From Pseudomonas sp. J452 (GTDB lineage: Bacteria > Pseudomonadota > Gammaproteobacteria > Pseudomonadales > Pseudomonadaceae), in the NCBI RefSeq assembly GCF_024666525.1, contig NZ_CP088294.1:2604001-2668000 (forward strand): a stretch of 64,000 nt of DNA, read 5' to 3'. The translations under genes were made by a program, and so were the position numbers. Positions 17,241-26,781 of this stretch are shown piece after piece. The notes under the pieces were generated by a model, which did no database searches, was not told the origin of the DNA, and was given only the letters and a program-made list of their open reading frames with translations. Numbering within the stretch: position 1 is the stretch's first letter; each line of letters opens with the position of its first letter.

Positions 17241-18350
17241 ATGACCGCCCCCGTACAAGCCCTGTTCCAACCGTTCCGCCTGGGTAACCTGGAGTTGCCG
17301 ACCCGCGTGGTGATGGCGCCGATGACCCGTTCCTTCTCCCCGGGCGGCGTGCCCAATGCCCAGGTCGTCGAGTACTACCGTCGCCGCGCCGCTGGTGGTG
17401 TCGGCCTGATCGTCACCGAAGGCACCACCGTTGGCCACCAGGCATCCAACGGCTACCCGCACGTACCGCGCTTCTATGGCGCCGACGCCCTGGCCGGCTG
17501 GAAGCAGGTGGTCGACGCGGTGCACGCCGAAGGCGGCAAGATCGTCCCGCAACTGTGGCACGTGGGTAACGTGCGCAAGCTGGGCACCGAGCCGGACGCC
17601 AGCGTGCCGGGCTTTGGCCCGAGCGAGAAAGTGAAGGACGGCAACGTGGTCGTGCATGGCATGACCAAGCAGGACATTGCCGAAGTCATCGCCGCCTTCG
17701 CCCAGGCCGCCCGCGACGCCCAGGCCATCGGCATGGACGGCGTGGAAATCCACGGCGCCCACGGCTACTTGGTCGACCAGTTCTTCTGGGCCGGCAGCAA
17801 CCAACGTACTGACGAATACGGTGGCGACCTGGCCCAGCGTTCGCGCTTCGCCATCGAACTGATCCAGGCTGTGCGCGCCGCCGTGGGCCCGGACTTCCCG
17901 ATCATCTTCCGTTTCTCCCAGTGGAAGCAGCAGGACTACAGCGCGCGCCTGGTACAGAGCGCCGAAGAGCTGGGTGCCTTCCTCAAGCCGCTGTCCGACG
18001 CTGGCGTGGACATCTTCCACTGCTCGACCCGCCGCTTCTGGGAGCCGGAGTTCGAAGGTTCCGAGCTCAACCTGGCCGGCTGGACCCGCCAGCTGACCGG
18101 CAAGCCGACCATCACCGTGGGCAGCGTCGGCCTGGACGGCGAGTTCCTGCAGTTCATGGTTAACACCGACAAGGTCGCCGAGCCGGCCAGCCTGGAAAAC
18201 CTGCTGGAGCGCCTGAACAAGCAGGAGTTCGACCTAGTGGCCGTGGGCCGTGCCCTGTTGGTCGACCCGGACTGGGCGGTGAAGGTGCGCGACAGCCGCG
18301 AGCAGGACATCCTGCCGTTCAGCCGCGAAGCCCTCAAGCAACTGGTCTGA
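17241..18350 (+). CDS. NADH:flavin oxidoreductase, old yellow enzyme family
   Basis: The 369-residue TIM-barrel FMN enzyme starts at MTAPVQALFQPFRLGNLELPTRVVMAPMTRSF in outline. Characteristic blocks are FMN-binding VVMAPMTRS, the active-site region GVEIHGAHGYLVDQFF and NQRTDEYGGDL, and a C-terminal phosphate-binding VGRALL. Enzymes of this group reduce activated alkenes, N-ethylmaleimide or nitrate esters using NAD(P)H. AGGAG lies 5 bases before the ATG. It is paired with the TetR gene 57 bp upstream through a shared operator word and ends at a strong terminator. PA0840 is the PAO1 equivalent by position. Confidence 0.93.
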   Translation: MTAPVQALFQPFRLGNLELPTRVVMAPMTRSFSPGGVPNAQVVEYYRRRAAGGVGLIVTEGTTVGHQASNGYPHVPRFYGADALAGWKQVVDAVHAEGGKIVPQLWHVGNVRKLGTEPDASVPGFGPSEKVKDGNVVVHGMTKQDIAEVIAAFAQAARDAQAIGMDGVEIHGAHGYLVDQFFWAGSNQRTDEYGGDLAQRSRFAIELIQAVRAAVGPDFPIIFRFSQWKQQDYSARLVQSAEELGAFLKPLSDAGVDIFHCSTRRFWEPEFEGSELNLAGWTRQLTGKPTITVGSVGLDGEFLQFMVNTDKVAEPASLENLLERLNKQEFDLVAVGRALLVDPDWAVKVRDSREQDILPFSREALKQLV

Positions 18351-18396
18351 TCAGCCCGTTTTACCCCTGTGCGCCGGCTTGCCGGTGCACCCTTCG

Positions 18397-18421
18397 AGCC
18401 CCGGCACACCGGGGCTTTTTT
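18397..18421 (+). terminator. Rho-independent terminator after the oxidoreductase
   Basis: AGCCCCGG (18397-18404), a CACA loop and CCGGGGCT (18409-18416) are followed by TTTTT. Between it and the glycosyltransferase stop lies only a degenerate REP-like stretch. Confidence 0.93.
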
Positions 18422-18510
18422 ATGCCTGTCGGTTGGCGGCATGGGGCTTTGTGGGAGCGGATTTATCCGCGCTGCCGTTTGCCTTGCAGGCATCGCGGCT
18501 GCAGCCGCTC

Positions 18511-19656
18511 TTACGAAAGCCGCGCCTGCAACAGGTGTCCTTCGAACTGCTCGACGATTGCCGCCCAGCCCTGCTTGCCGGCGTGCTGGCGGGCGTTGAG
18601 GCGCACCCGACGCAAGGTTTCGCGGTCTTCCAGCAGCCAGTGGGCGGCGTCGATAAAGGCCTGCTCGTCGCCGGGCATGGCCAGCGCGCCGCTGTGCCCG
18701 TGGCGGATATGCTGGGCGGCGGCGGCCTGGTCGAAGGCGACCACGGCCAGGCCCGAGGCCAGGGCTTCGAGTACCACGTTGCCGAAGGTTTCCGAGAGGC
18801 TGGGAAAGAGGAACAGGTCGCCGCTGGCATAGTGCGCGGCCAGTTCCTCGCCACGTTGCAGGCCGCAGAAGATGGCGTCCGGCAGGGCGCTCTGCAGTTG
18901 GGCGCGCTGCGGGCCGTCGCCGACCAGCACCAGTTGCAGGCGCTGCTGCGGATAGCGTACCTGCAGGGCCAGGAAGCTGCGCTGCAGCAAGGCCAGGTTC
19001 TTCTCCGGAGCCAGGCGGCCGACATGCAGCACGGCAATGTCATCGTCATGCAGGCCCCAGCTGGCGCGCAGTTCGGCCGAGCGTCGCGCCGGGTGGAACA
19101 GCTGGCTGTCGACCCCGCGGGCGAGCAGTTGCAGGCGTTCGAAACCCCGCCGTTGCAGCTCCAGGCTCTGGCTGGCGCTGGGCACCAGGGTGGTTCTGGT
19201 ACGGTTGTGGAACCAGCGCAGGTAGTGGGTGAGCAGGCGGGCCAGCAGGCCCAGGCCGTAATGCCCGCTGTACTGCTGGAAGTTGGTGTGGAAGCCGCTG
19301 ACCACCGGAATGCCCAGGCGCCGGGCCGCACGGATGGCGGACAGCCCTAGCGGGCCTTCGGTGGCGACATACAGCACGTCCGGGCGGTTGTGCTGCCAGC
19401 GGCGCAGCAGCTTGTGCAGCGCCGATTGGCCCCACTGCAGGCCGCTGTAGCCGGGCAGCGGCCAGCCGCGGGTCAGCAGCAGGTCATCGTCGCTGCGCCG
19501 CTGCTGGTCGTCGTTCTGCCGTGGGCGGATCAGCTGCAGGCGGTGGCCACGCTGCTGCAGCCCCTGGCAGAGGCGCCCGAGAGTATTGGCCACGCCGTTG
19601 ATTTCCGGCGGGAAGGTTTCGCTGACGAGAGCGATATGCAGGCTTGTGACAGTCAT
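18511..19656 (-). CDS. GT4-family glycosyltransferase
   Basis: A 381-residue GT-B enzyme starts at MTVTSLHIALVSETFPPEINGVA; an ATG 24 bases upstream is in frame, and neither has a clear ribosome site. The N-terminal half has the acceptor signature SETFPPEINGVANTLGRL. The C-terminal donor half has VGRLAPEKNLALL and FPSLSETFGNVVLEALASGLAVVAF, the E-x7-E region of GT4 enzymes. Proteins of this type transfer mannose or glucose to lipids such as diacylglycerol or phosphatidylinositol. The acceptor here is unknown. It corresponds in place to PA0842. The 22 bases before the ATG form an inverted repeat (GGCAGCAG...CTGCTGCC) that could mask initiation. Confidence 0.88.
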   Translation of the reverse strand: MTVTSLHIALVSETFPPEINGVANTLGRLCQGLQQRGHRLQLIRPRQNDDQQRRSDDDLLLTRGWPLPGYSGLQWGQSALHKLLRRWQHNRPDVLYVATEGPLGLSAIRAARRLGIPVVSGFHTNFQQYSGHYGLGLLARLLTHYLRWFHNRTRTTLVPSASQSLELQRRGFERLQLLARGVDSQLFHPARRSAELRASWGLHDDDIAVLHVGRLAPEKNLALLQRSFLALQVRYPQQRLQLVLVGDGPQRAQLQSALPDAIFCGLQRGEELAAHYASGDLFLFPSLSETFGNVVLEALASGLAVVAFDQAAAAQHIRHGHSGALAMPGDEQAFIDAAHWLLEDRETLRRVRLNARQHAGKQGWAAIVEQFEGHLLQARLS

Positions 19657-19733
19657 GGCAGCAGTTTCGGCTGCTGCCATGTAGCGCAGATGACGCTGTG
19701 GTTACCGGGTTGTGACGGCGCTGGCCTCGGAGT

Positions 19734-19920
19734 CTGTTCACGATCTTCTGAATTAGAGCCAGACAAGGAAAAAACGGCTGAGGAAGCGCAGTTTACGATC
19801 TGTAAATGAGCATGACTCGCTCCGCTCGCCCCTTCGGGGCCGCCCCATGGGCGTTAGCCGCAAGAGGCTTTCCGAAGCCGTTTTTAACGCGGTATGGCCG
19901 CGAGTCAGGAGGTCGTGGAT
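19734..19920. repeat. Dispersed palindromic element, copy B, running into cysZ
   Basis: This copy is inverted relative to C. It begins CTGTTCACGATCTTCTGAAT and includes GTTTACGATCTGTAAATGAGC. It ends with bases complementary to ATCCACGACCTCCTGACT, which match the first bases of copy C. The right end overlaps the last codons and stop of cysZ. The remainder of gap 19657-19904 shows nothing else. Confidence 0.75.
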
Positions 19921-20651
19921 AGACTCTCGCGCTCACGCACCCAGAACAGCGTGGCCCCGGCCACCGCCGCCGGCATCACCAGGATATTGAAGAAGGGGAT
20001 CAGCAGCGCCACATACACCGCGCCGCCAAAGCCCAAGCTCTGCCAGCGCTTCTCGCGCAGCCAGGCGAGCATGTCGTCCCAGCTGACCTTGTTGTTGTCG
20101 CAGGGGTAGTCGATGTACTGCACGGCCATCATCCAGATGCCGAAGAGAATCCACAGCGGCGCGGCGATCAGGTTGAGCACCGGCACGAACGTGAGGATCA
20201 GCAGGGGAATGGCGCGTGGCAGGAAGTAGGCCAGCTTGCGCAGCTCGCGGCCGATGGTGCGCGGCATCATGGCCAGCAGCTCGTTCCAGCTGAACGGCGG
20301 GAAGTCATCGCGGCCCCGCACCACCACTTCGACCTTTTCCGCGAGGAAACCGTTGAACGGCGCGGCGATGATATTGGCCAGCAGGGTGAAGCTGAAGAAC
20401 ATGATCACCAGGACCAGCAGCACGAACAGCGGCCAGATCAGGTATTCGAGGAAGCTCAGCCAGTCCGGCAGGTTGGGCATGAAGGTGTCGACCCAGCCGC
20501 CGAACTGCTGCATGGCCAGGACGATCAGGCCAATGAACAACAGCAGGTTGATGGTCAGCGGCAGCAGTACGAACAGGCGCAAGCCGGGGCTCATTATCAG
20601 TTTCAGGCCTTCGCCCAGATACTGCGGGCCAGACAGGGCGGGTTTGAGCAT
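19905..20651 (-). CDS. cysZ: Sulfate transporter CysZ
   Basis: The 248-residue inner-membrane protein has the CysZ fold: N-terminal [30 protein letters not shown] in outline, four to six hydrophobic segments, and conserved [12 protein letters not shown] and [21 protein letters not shown] blocks. CysZ carries sulfate into the cytoplasm for cysteine synthesis. Normal length argues that it is intact, but the last residues (STTS) and the stop codon fall within repeat copy B. It matches PAO1 PA0846 by type and position, and the cyclase upstream matches PA0847. Confidence 0.92.
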   Translation of the reverse strand: MLKPALSGPQYLGEGLKLIMSPGLRLFVLLPLTINLLLFIGLIVLAMQQFGGWVDTFMPNLPDWLSFLEYLIWPLFVLLVLVIMFFSFTLLANIIAAPFNGFLAEKVEVVVRGRDDFPPFSWNELLAMMPRTIGRELRKLAYFLPRAIPLLILTFVPVLNLIAAPLWILFGIWMMAVQYIDYPCDNNKVSWDDMLAWLREKRWQSLGFGGAVYVALLIPFFNILVMPAAVAGATLFWVRERESLSTTS

Positions 20652-20695
20652 GGTGAAGCTCCGGTAGGCTGATTAACGCGCCGACCTTACCGATT

Positions 20696-22648
20696 TTACG
20701 ACTCTGAAGAAAGCGCTTCGGGCTGGTAGACGCAGGCCCGGTTGCGCTCGCGCTTGGCCTGGTACATGGCGCTATCGGCAGACTTGATCAGGCCCTCCGG
20801 GTCCTGTGCGTGCTCGGGGTAGAGGGCGATACCGATACTCGGTGTAACAAAGTCGATGTGCTGCGCGCCCAGCTGCAGTGGCGTGCTGAGGGCGGCGATC
20901 AGGCGTTCGGCAAGCTTGAGCGCCATCTCGCAGGTGGCATCCTGCAACAGCAGGGTGAACTCGTCGCCACCCAGGCGATAGACCCGATCCGGCTGGCGCA
21001 TGGCATTGCGCAGGCGCTCGGCGATCTTCTGCAGCAGGGCATCGCCGGTGTCGTGGCCGAAGCGGTCGTTGACCTCCTTGAAACGGTCGAGGTCGAGGTA
21101 CAGCAGGGCCAGCTGACCTTGCTGGCGCTGGGCTTGCTCCAGGGCATTCTTCAACTGTTCGGCAAAGGCCTTGCGGTTGCCCAGGCCGGTCAGCGGGTCG
21201 CGGTAGGCCATGTCGAGCAGCTGGTTCTGGTACGCCACCTGGGCGCTGATGTCGCGCAGGATGCCGCGAAAGCCGCTGAAGCGGCCCTGGCCGTCGTGAA
21301 CCAGGGAGAAGCGCGTTTCGTAGTAGCCGAGGCTGCCATCGCGGCGGCAGAAGGGTGCGGCGAAGGTGGCGTTCTCGCCACTGTCGCGAGCCTGGGCGAA
21401 CAGCTGGCTGGCGCGTCGGCTGTCGTCGGCATTGAGGATGTTATCGAACCGGTGCAGCAGCAGTTCCTCGGCGCCGTAGCCGAGCATCTGGCAGAGCGCG
21501 CGGTTTACCGCCAGGATAACCCCGCTGGCATCCAGCTCGAAGTAGCCATCCTGAATGGCATCGAGAATCTGCCGGTCGCGGGCTTCGCTTTGCTCCAGGC
21601 GCTCGAGCATGCGGTTGGCCTCGCCGGCCAGTTGGCCGAGCTCGTCGCGACCGCTGTCGCTGAGGCGCTGGTGCGCGGAGTCCGGACCGATGGCGGCCAT
21701 CTCGTGGTTCATGCGTGATACCCGATGCAGGATCCAGCGCTCCAGGCCCAGGTAGATCAGCAGCCAGGCGAGCAGGCCGATGGCGCTGCTCAGTAGCAGG
21801 AAAATGCCGATGGTCTGGCGGCCATCCTGATAGAGACGCCGGTCCTTGGTCAGCTCCAGCAACAGCTCGGGCTCGCCGAGGTTGTTGCTGTACAGCAAGC
21901 GCCGCTGCTGGCGCTCGGCATCAAGCAGCCGGCGTGGGCTGATATGGATTGGGTTGAGGCTGTTGTTGAGGGTGGGGATCAGTCGCCATTTCGCCTGCGT
22001 GCCGTCTGGCGGCAGCAGGCGCAGCGCGGCATTGACCCGGGACTGCAGTTGCTCGGCGCGCTCGCCATCGATGAAGTGCCCGGCGATCAGGGTGCCGAGT
22101 GGTTGCAGGGTGCCTTCGCTGTTGCTGATCGGACTCATGGCCAGCACCACGGGGACGCCATGCACCACCACGACTTGGCTTTTGAGCTCGCCGCTGCCCT
22201 TCAGGCGTTTACTCAGGCTGAGGATACCTTCGCGCAGCGCCAGGTGATCGCTCGGGCGCTGGTCGCCGAGTACCAGCAGCTCCGGTAGATCCGGTGGCTG
22301 CCACTGTTCGGCGTAGACCCGATCCTGCCGGTCGAGGAAGACCATGAAGTCGAAGTCCATCAGGCGCATGGCTTCGGTATCCATGTTGCTGCGCATGAAG
22401 TCGGTGTTGCGATCCTGCATGAATACGTAGCTGTCATCCCACTCTGCGTAGCCGTGCACCAGGTCGAGAGCGTGTTTGAGACCATCGTCGAGCACGCTGC
22501 GCAGGCGTTTGGCCTCGGTGTCCAGCAGGGCGCTGTCCTGGCGATCGAAACGACTGAGGATGAGCTGCTGCGAGAGTACGAAGGCGCTGCTCAGAACCAG
22601 CGCCAGCAGGGGGCCAAACAACCAGAACAGACGTTTGCGCAGAGTCAT
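20696..22648 (-). CDS. Membrane diguanylate cyclase: CHASE4-HAMP-PAS-GGDEF
   Basis: Starting at MTLRKRLFWLFGPLLALVL gives 650 residues; the longer open frame to 22789 adds an unlikely leader. A membrane helix at about 7-29 precedes a periplasmic CHASE4-type sensor domain (HALDLVHGYAEWDDSYVFM is characteristic). A second helix near 270-290, a HAMP linker and a PAS domain follow. The GGDEF domain carries an intact RLGGDEF with an RQPD inhibitory site five residues ahead. No EAL domain is present. It should make c-di-GMP in response to a periplasmic signal. PAO1 PA0847 has this layout. Confidence 0.92.
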   Translation of the reverse strand: MTLRKRLFWLFGPLLALVLSSAFVLSQQLILSRFDRQDSALLDTEAKRLRSVLDDGLKHALDLVHGYAEWDDSYVFMQDRNTDFMRSNMDTEAMRLMDFDFMVFLDRQDRVYAEQWQPPDLPELLVLGDQRPSDHLALREGILSLSKRLKGSGELKSQVVVVHGVPVVLAMSPISNSEGTLQPLGTLIAGHFIDGERAEQLQSRVNAALRLLPPDGTQAKWRLIPTLNNSLNPIHISPRRLLDAERQQRRLLYSNNLGEPELLLELTKDRRLYQDGRQTIGIFLLLSSAIGLLAWLLIYLGLERWILHRVSRMNHEMAAIGPDSAHQRLSDSGRDELGQLAGEANRMLERLEQSEARDRQILDAIQDGYFELDASGVILAVNRALCQMLGYGAEELLLHRFDNILNADDSRRASQLFAQARDSGENATFAAPFCRRDGSLGYYETRFSLVHDGQGRFSGFRGILRDISAQVAYQNQLLDMAYRDPLTGLGNRKAFAEQLKNALEQAQRQQGQLALLYLDLDRFKEVNDRFGHDTGDALLQKIAERLRNAMRQPDRVYRLGGDEFTLLLQDATCEMALKLAERLIAALSTPLQLGAQHIDFVTPSIGIALYPEHAQDPEGLIKSADSAMYQAKRERNRACVYQPEALSSES

Positions 22649-22704
22649 GACGGGTTTACTGCTGGGGCTCGGTGATGAGGTTGAGTATAGCCATGCATGG
22701 ATAG

Positions 22705-23823
<1,119 letters not shown>

Positions 23824-23840
23824 GCGTTTTCCGTTGCTAG

Positions 23841-24182
23841 GAAAAAGCCCCGCGATTGCGGTAATACCGTTCACTTAAGCGCTTTTCTCCCCTCTCCCGT
23901 TTACGGGAGACGACTGCATGGATGCAGGAGGTAGGGCGACGCAGGAAGCCAAAGCCGAGGGGCCGGGGGAAAGGGTAGGGCAGGCCACTTGTAGTGGTCA
24001 GGTGCGCCCCTCTCCCTAACCCTCTCCCACAAGTGGGAGAGGGGACTGTCCGTGTTGCCGTAAAGCCATTCTCCCGTTGCATGGCTGCTGCATGTGCCAC
24101 CAAGAAAAACGCCGCAATCCGAACGGATATCGCGGCGGTTTTCTTATGTGAACAGCATTACCGCGGATGGCGGGGCTTTTTC
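23841..24182. other. Terminator-like hairpin split by a REP block
   Basis: GAAAAAGCCCCGC at 23841-23853, followed by GATTGCGGTAAT, is mirrored by ATTACCGCGGATG and GCGGGGCTTTTTC ending at 24182. The two arms would make a normal bidirectional terminator between trxB and the convergent glycolipid-binding gene. About 290 bp of repeats, including a second hairpin at 24110-24143 (CGCCGC/GCGGCG with T-rich flanks), lie between the arms. No gene is visible in the stretch. Confidence 0.6.
23889..24044. repeat. Composite REP element, CCCTCTCCC type, copy 1
   Basis: It begins CCCTCTCCCGTTTACGGGAG and ends CTCCCACAAGTGGGAGAGG. Between them is a core GACGACTGCATGGATGCAGG, then AGGAAGCCAAAGCCGAGG. The core and ends recur in opposite orientation at 53702-53842. 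Confidence 0.8.
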
Positions 24183-24768
24183 ATACCAGGGTATTCAGGC
24201 TCAGGGTGCGCGAGCTGATGCGCAGGTACTGCGCACTGGAGCGCATCAGCAGGGCGTCCTGGTCGACCAGTAGTTCGCTGGCGGCATGGCCTTCCGCCTC
24301 ACTGCGGTACAGGGTTTGGCCTTCACTGTGACTCAGGCATTGGTAGCGCTGGCTGCGGGCTTCCACGCGCAGGCTGAGCAGATCGACGTAGGCGACGTCC
24401 AGCTGTTCGCTTTCGCCGATTTCCAGGGCGCAGCGCTGCAGGGCAGGGGTGTGGGTAAACGGCGAGGCGGAAAGCATGACCTGCTGGCACTGGGCGAGAT
24501 CCTCACGCAGTTCGCCGTTGAGGAACCAGTGGCCGCGGATATCGCGACGCAGATCGAGGCTGCGCTGGCCCTGGTTGTCGACTTTCAGCCAGAGGCGGCG
24601 GAAGCGCCAGCGCACATCGCACTTGAGCACATAGGTGGCGGCAATGCTGTTGCCGCGGATGCTCTGCATCAGGTGACTGCTGGCATTGATGCCGTGGCTG
24701 TCGATATCCAGGCTGAGGTGCTCGACGCCCGGGTTGCTCCAGGGTTTCCAGACCAGACTTTGTTGCAT
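24181..24768 (-). CDS. Putative glycolipid-binding family protein
   Basis: The 195-residue product begins MQQSLVWKPWSNPGVEHLSL and contains ATYVLKCDVRWRFRRLWLKV and HWFLNGELREDLAQCQQVML-like blocks. I recognise this as the PF06475 'putative glycolipid-binding' family, a beta-rich fold. It has no signal peptide or membrane segment, so it should be cytoplasmic. The natural ligand and role in Pseudomonas are not known. It is convergent with trxB and about 155 bp downstream of the HopJ-family gene. Confidence 0.8.
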   Translation of the reverse strand: MQQSLVWKPWSNPGVEHLSLDIDSHGINASSHLMQSIRGNSIAATYVLKCDVRWRFRRLWLKVDNQGQRSLDLRRDIRGHWFLNGELREDLAQCQQVMLSASPFTHTPALQRCALEIGESEQLDVAYVDLLSLRVEARSQRYQCLSHSEGQTLYRSEAEGHAASELLVDQDALLMRSSAQYLRISSRTLSLNTLV

Positions 24769-24802
24769 CCTTGCACTCCACGGCTCAAGGGCCGGGGCCT
24801 CG

Positions 24803-24821
24803 CGTCAGCATCCTGCTGACG
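24803..24821. other. Small perfect hairpin upstream of the glycolipid-binding gene
   Basis: CGTCAGCA, a TCC loop and TGCTGACG form an eight-pair hairpin without a T run. It could be an operator or an RNA hairpin in the leader of the minus-strand gene starting at 24768. Confidence 0.45.
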
Positions 24822-24923
24822 ACCTTACTGGAGGCACCCGACACTCAGATGGCGGCAGAATACGGGGCTTTCTAGCGGCTGTCTGTCAGCCAAAGCCTAC
24901 AGTTGGGCAGCTTTTTGCGCAGC

Positions 24924-25262
24924 TCAGGCCTTGCGCGTGAGCGGCTGGTGCTCGAAATGCACGCTGTGCAGGCCAGTGTCCTGCAGGGCGCGAATATTAC
25001 CGTGGTCGCTGCCGTCCGGGCTGGCCAGCACGGCGCGGTAGTGCTCGCCGAAGGCGCGCAGGGTTTCTTCCAGGCTCAAGCCTTCGAGCAGGGCCAGGCC
25101 GAGGGTCTTGCAGGAGCCTTCATTCTGGCCGCTGGCGTTGTCCACGCTGCCGTTGCGAAAGGCGCTGGGCTGGTAGTCGTAGTGCGCGGCGACGAAGGCC
25201 AGGGTCTCGGCAAACAGGAACTGCTCGCTGTGCAGGCGGGCGCGGAAGTCTTGCAGGTTCAT
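24924..25262 (-). CDS. HopJ-family protein
   Basis: This 112-residue protein starts at MNLQDFRARLHSEQFLFAETLAF and includes HYDYQPSAFRNGSVDNASGQNEGSCK, the core of the HopJ type III effector family (PF08888). Despite that name, chromosomal homologues are widespread in non-pathogenic gammaproteobacteria and no secretion genes are near, so a housekeeping role is more likely. Its ATG overlaps the stop codon of the DUF1244 gene by one base, indicating translational coupling. Confidence 0.85.
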   Translation of the reverse strand: MNLQDFRARLHSEQFLFAETLAFVAAHYDYQPSAFRNGSVDNASGQNEGSCKTLGLALLEGLSLEETLRAFGEHYRAVLASPDGSDHGNIRALQDTGLHSVHFEHQPLTRKA

Positions 25263-25552
25263 CAGTGTTTTCCCTTGGCGAAGGCGGCCTGTTGTGCGGC
25301 GCTGGCTTCTTTCTGGTGTTTGGCTTTCCACTCGGCATACGGCATGCCGTAGATCTCTTCGCGGGCCTGGTCGACGCTGACCTCTACTTCGAGGTCGTCG
25401 GCGGCGGCCTTGTACCATTTGGACAGGCAGTTGCGGCAGAAACCGGCCAGGTTCATCAGGTCGATGTTCTGCACATCGGGGCGCGAACGCAGATGCTGGA
25501 CCAGGGTGCGAAAAGCAGCGGCTTCCAGTTCGAGGCGTTGTTGTTCAGTCAT
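25262..25552 (-). CDS. DUF1244 family protein
   Basis: The 96-residue product starts at MTEQQRLELEAAAFRTLVQHL; the frame upstream to 25663 lacks family features. The core DLMNLAGFCRNCLSKWY followed by REEIYGMPYAEWKAKHQ is the DUF1244 (PF06844) signature, with a CxxC that could bind metal. Its TGA overlaps the ATG of the HopJ-family gene by one base. The stable pairing suggests the two proteins work in one process, which I cannot name. Confidence 0.87.
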   Translation of the reverse strand: MTEQQRLELEAAAFRTLVQHLRSRPDVQNIDLMNLAGFCRNCLSKWYKAAADDLEVEVSVDQAREEIYGMPYAEWKAKHQKEASAAQQAAFAKGKH

Positions 25553-25637
25553 GGCAGGCTCCCGGACGACGATGGAGGCGCAGATGATAGAAGGCCGGGG
25601 CAGGGCCGGCAACGCCCGCCTCCTGAGCGGCGGCGGG

Positions 25638-25823
25638 GTTACGATCTCCTGACTGTCGGCCATACGGCGTTAAAAATGCCCTCGAAATGCTCATTTACAA
25701 CTTGTAAATTCCGCTTCCTCGGCCATTTGATTCGCTGGCGCTCACCCTTCGGGCCAGCCTGCGGCTGTTACTCCCGTTGGTCGTTTGGCCTTGTCTGGCT
25801 CTAATTCAGAAGATCGTAAACAG
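25638..25823. repeat. Dispersed palindromic element, copy C
   Basis: The ends are GTTACGATCTCCTGA and, inverted, TTCAGAAGATCGTAAAC. The inner near-palindrome is GCTCATTTACAACTTGTAAA. A GGCCATACGGCGTTAAAAA segment matches copy B. It fills the gap between the DUF1244 promoter and folX. Confidence 0.8.
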
Positions 25824-25827
25824 GTTT

Positions 25828-26199
25828 CTAGCGTTCGGCAGCCAGGGTGATCGACACCGATTCGGCGAAGCGCAGGGCGTGCAGCTTGTCGACTTCCACT
25901 TCGGCGTAGTGCACGGCCGGGTTGCTCATCACCAGGTCGAGGATTTCCTGGGTCAGGCGCTCGAGCAGGGCGAAGCGGTTTTCCTCGACGTGACGGATCA
26001 CCGCCTTGGTGATGGTGCGGTAGTTCAGCGCGTGGTCGATGTCGTTGTCACGCACCGCCTCGTCGGCCGGGTAGAGGATGGTCAGATTGATCAACACATC
26101 CTGCTTGTTGAGGATTTCCTCTTCCTTGATGCCGATATAGGTACGCAGGCGCAGATCCTTGACGCGGATACGCGCCATGCCGGGGTCCAGGCGTGGCAT
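25828..26199 (-). CDS. folX: Dihydroneopterin triphosphate 2'-epimerase
   Basis: The 123-residue protein reads [24 protein letters not shown] and keeps the FolB/FolX fold, with the active-site [14 protein letters not shown]. FolX epimerises dihydroneopterin triphosphate to the monapterin form, feeding tetrahydromonapterin, the cofactor of Pseudomonas phenylalanine hydroxylase. The name FolX rather than FolB is chosen because it sits directly behind folE and folM (as PA3439-PA3438-PA3437). Start codon and folE stop abut with no gap. Confidence 0.92.
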   Translation of the reverse strand: MPRLDPGMARIRVKDLRLRTYIGIKEEEILNKQDVLINLTILYPADEAVRDNDIDHALNYRTITKAVIRHVEENRFALLERLTQEILDLVMSNPAVHYAEVEVDKLHALRFAESVSITLAAER

Positions 26200-26760
26200 T
26201 TACTTGCTCCGTCCGATCAGTTGCAGGAATTCCTGGCGAGTGTTGCAGGACTCGCGGAAGGCACCCAGCATAACCGAGCTGCTCATCACCGAGTTCTGCT
26301 TTTCCACCCCGCGCATCATCATGCACATGTGCTTGGCCTCGATCACCACGGCCACACCGGCGGCGTTGGTGACCTGCTGGACCGCATCGGCGATCTGCTT
26401 GGTCAGGTTCTCCTGGATCTGCAGGCGCCGCGCGTACATGTCGACGATGCGCGCCACCTTGGACAGGCCGAGCACCTTGCCGGTGGGGATGTAAGCGACA
26501 TGCGCCTTGCCGATGAAGGGCAGCAGGTGATGCTCGCACAGCGAATACAGCTCGATGTCGCGGACGATCACCATCTCGTCGTTGTCGGAGGCGAACAGCG
26601 CGCCGTTGACGATCTCATCCAGCGACTGCTGGTAACCATGGCAAAGGTACTGCATGGCCTTGGCGGCACGCTTGGGCGTATCGAGCAGGCCCTCGCGCTC
26701 GGGGTTTTCACCCACGCCAATGAGAATTTCACGGTAGTGCTGCGGCAGTTGCGGATTCAT
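26200..26760 (-). CDS. folE: GTP cyclohydrolase I
   Basis: The 186-residue enzyme opens the guanine ring of GTP to form dihydroneopterin triphosphate. The zinc and active-site blocks are [44 protein letters not shown] (in part) and [14 protein letters not shown], where the second zinc cysteine lies. Length is normal for the short bacterial type. It is the middle gene of folM-folE-folX and abuts folX, supporting dedication to monapterin rather than general folate synthesis. Confidence 0.96.
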   Translation of the reverse strand: MNPQLPQHYREILIGVGENPEREGLLDTPKRAAKAMQYLCHGYQQSLDEIVNGALFASDNDEMVIVRDIELYSLCEHHLLPFIGKAHVAYIPTGKVLGLSKVARIVDMYARRLQIQENLTKQIADAVQQVTNAAGVAVVIEAKHMCMMMRGVEKQNSVMSSSVMLGAFRESCNTRQEFLQLIGRSK

Positions 26761-26781
26761 ATAAAGCCCTCGCGGCGCCCC

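Noticed and set aside
24924..25262. HopJ-family gene as evidence of type III secretion
   Set aside because: No secretion genes or hrp-box are near, and the family is common in non-pathogens.
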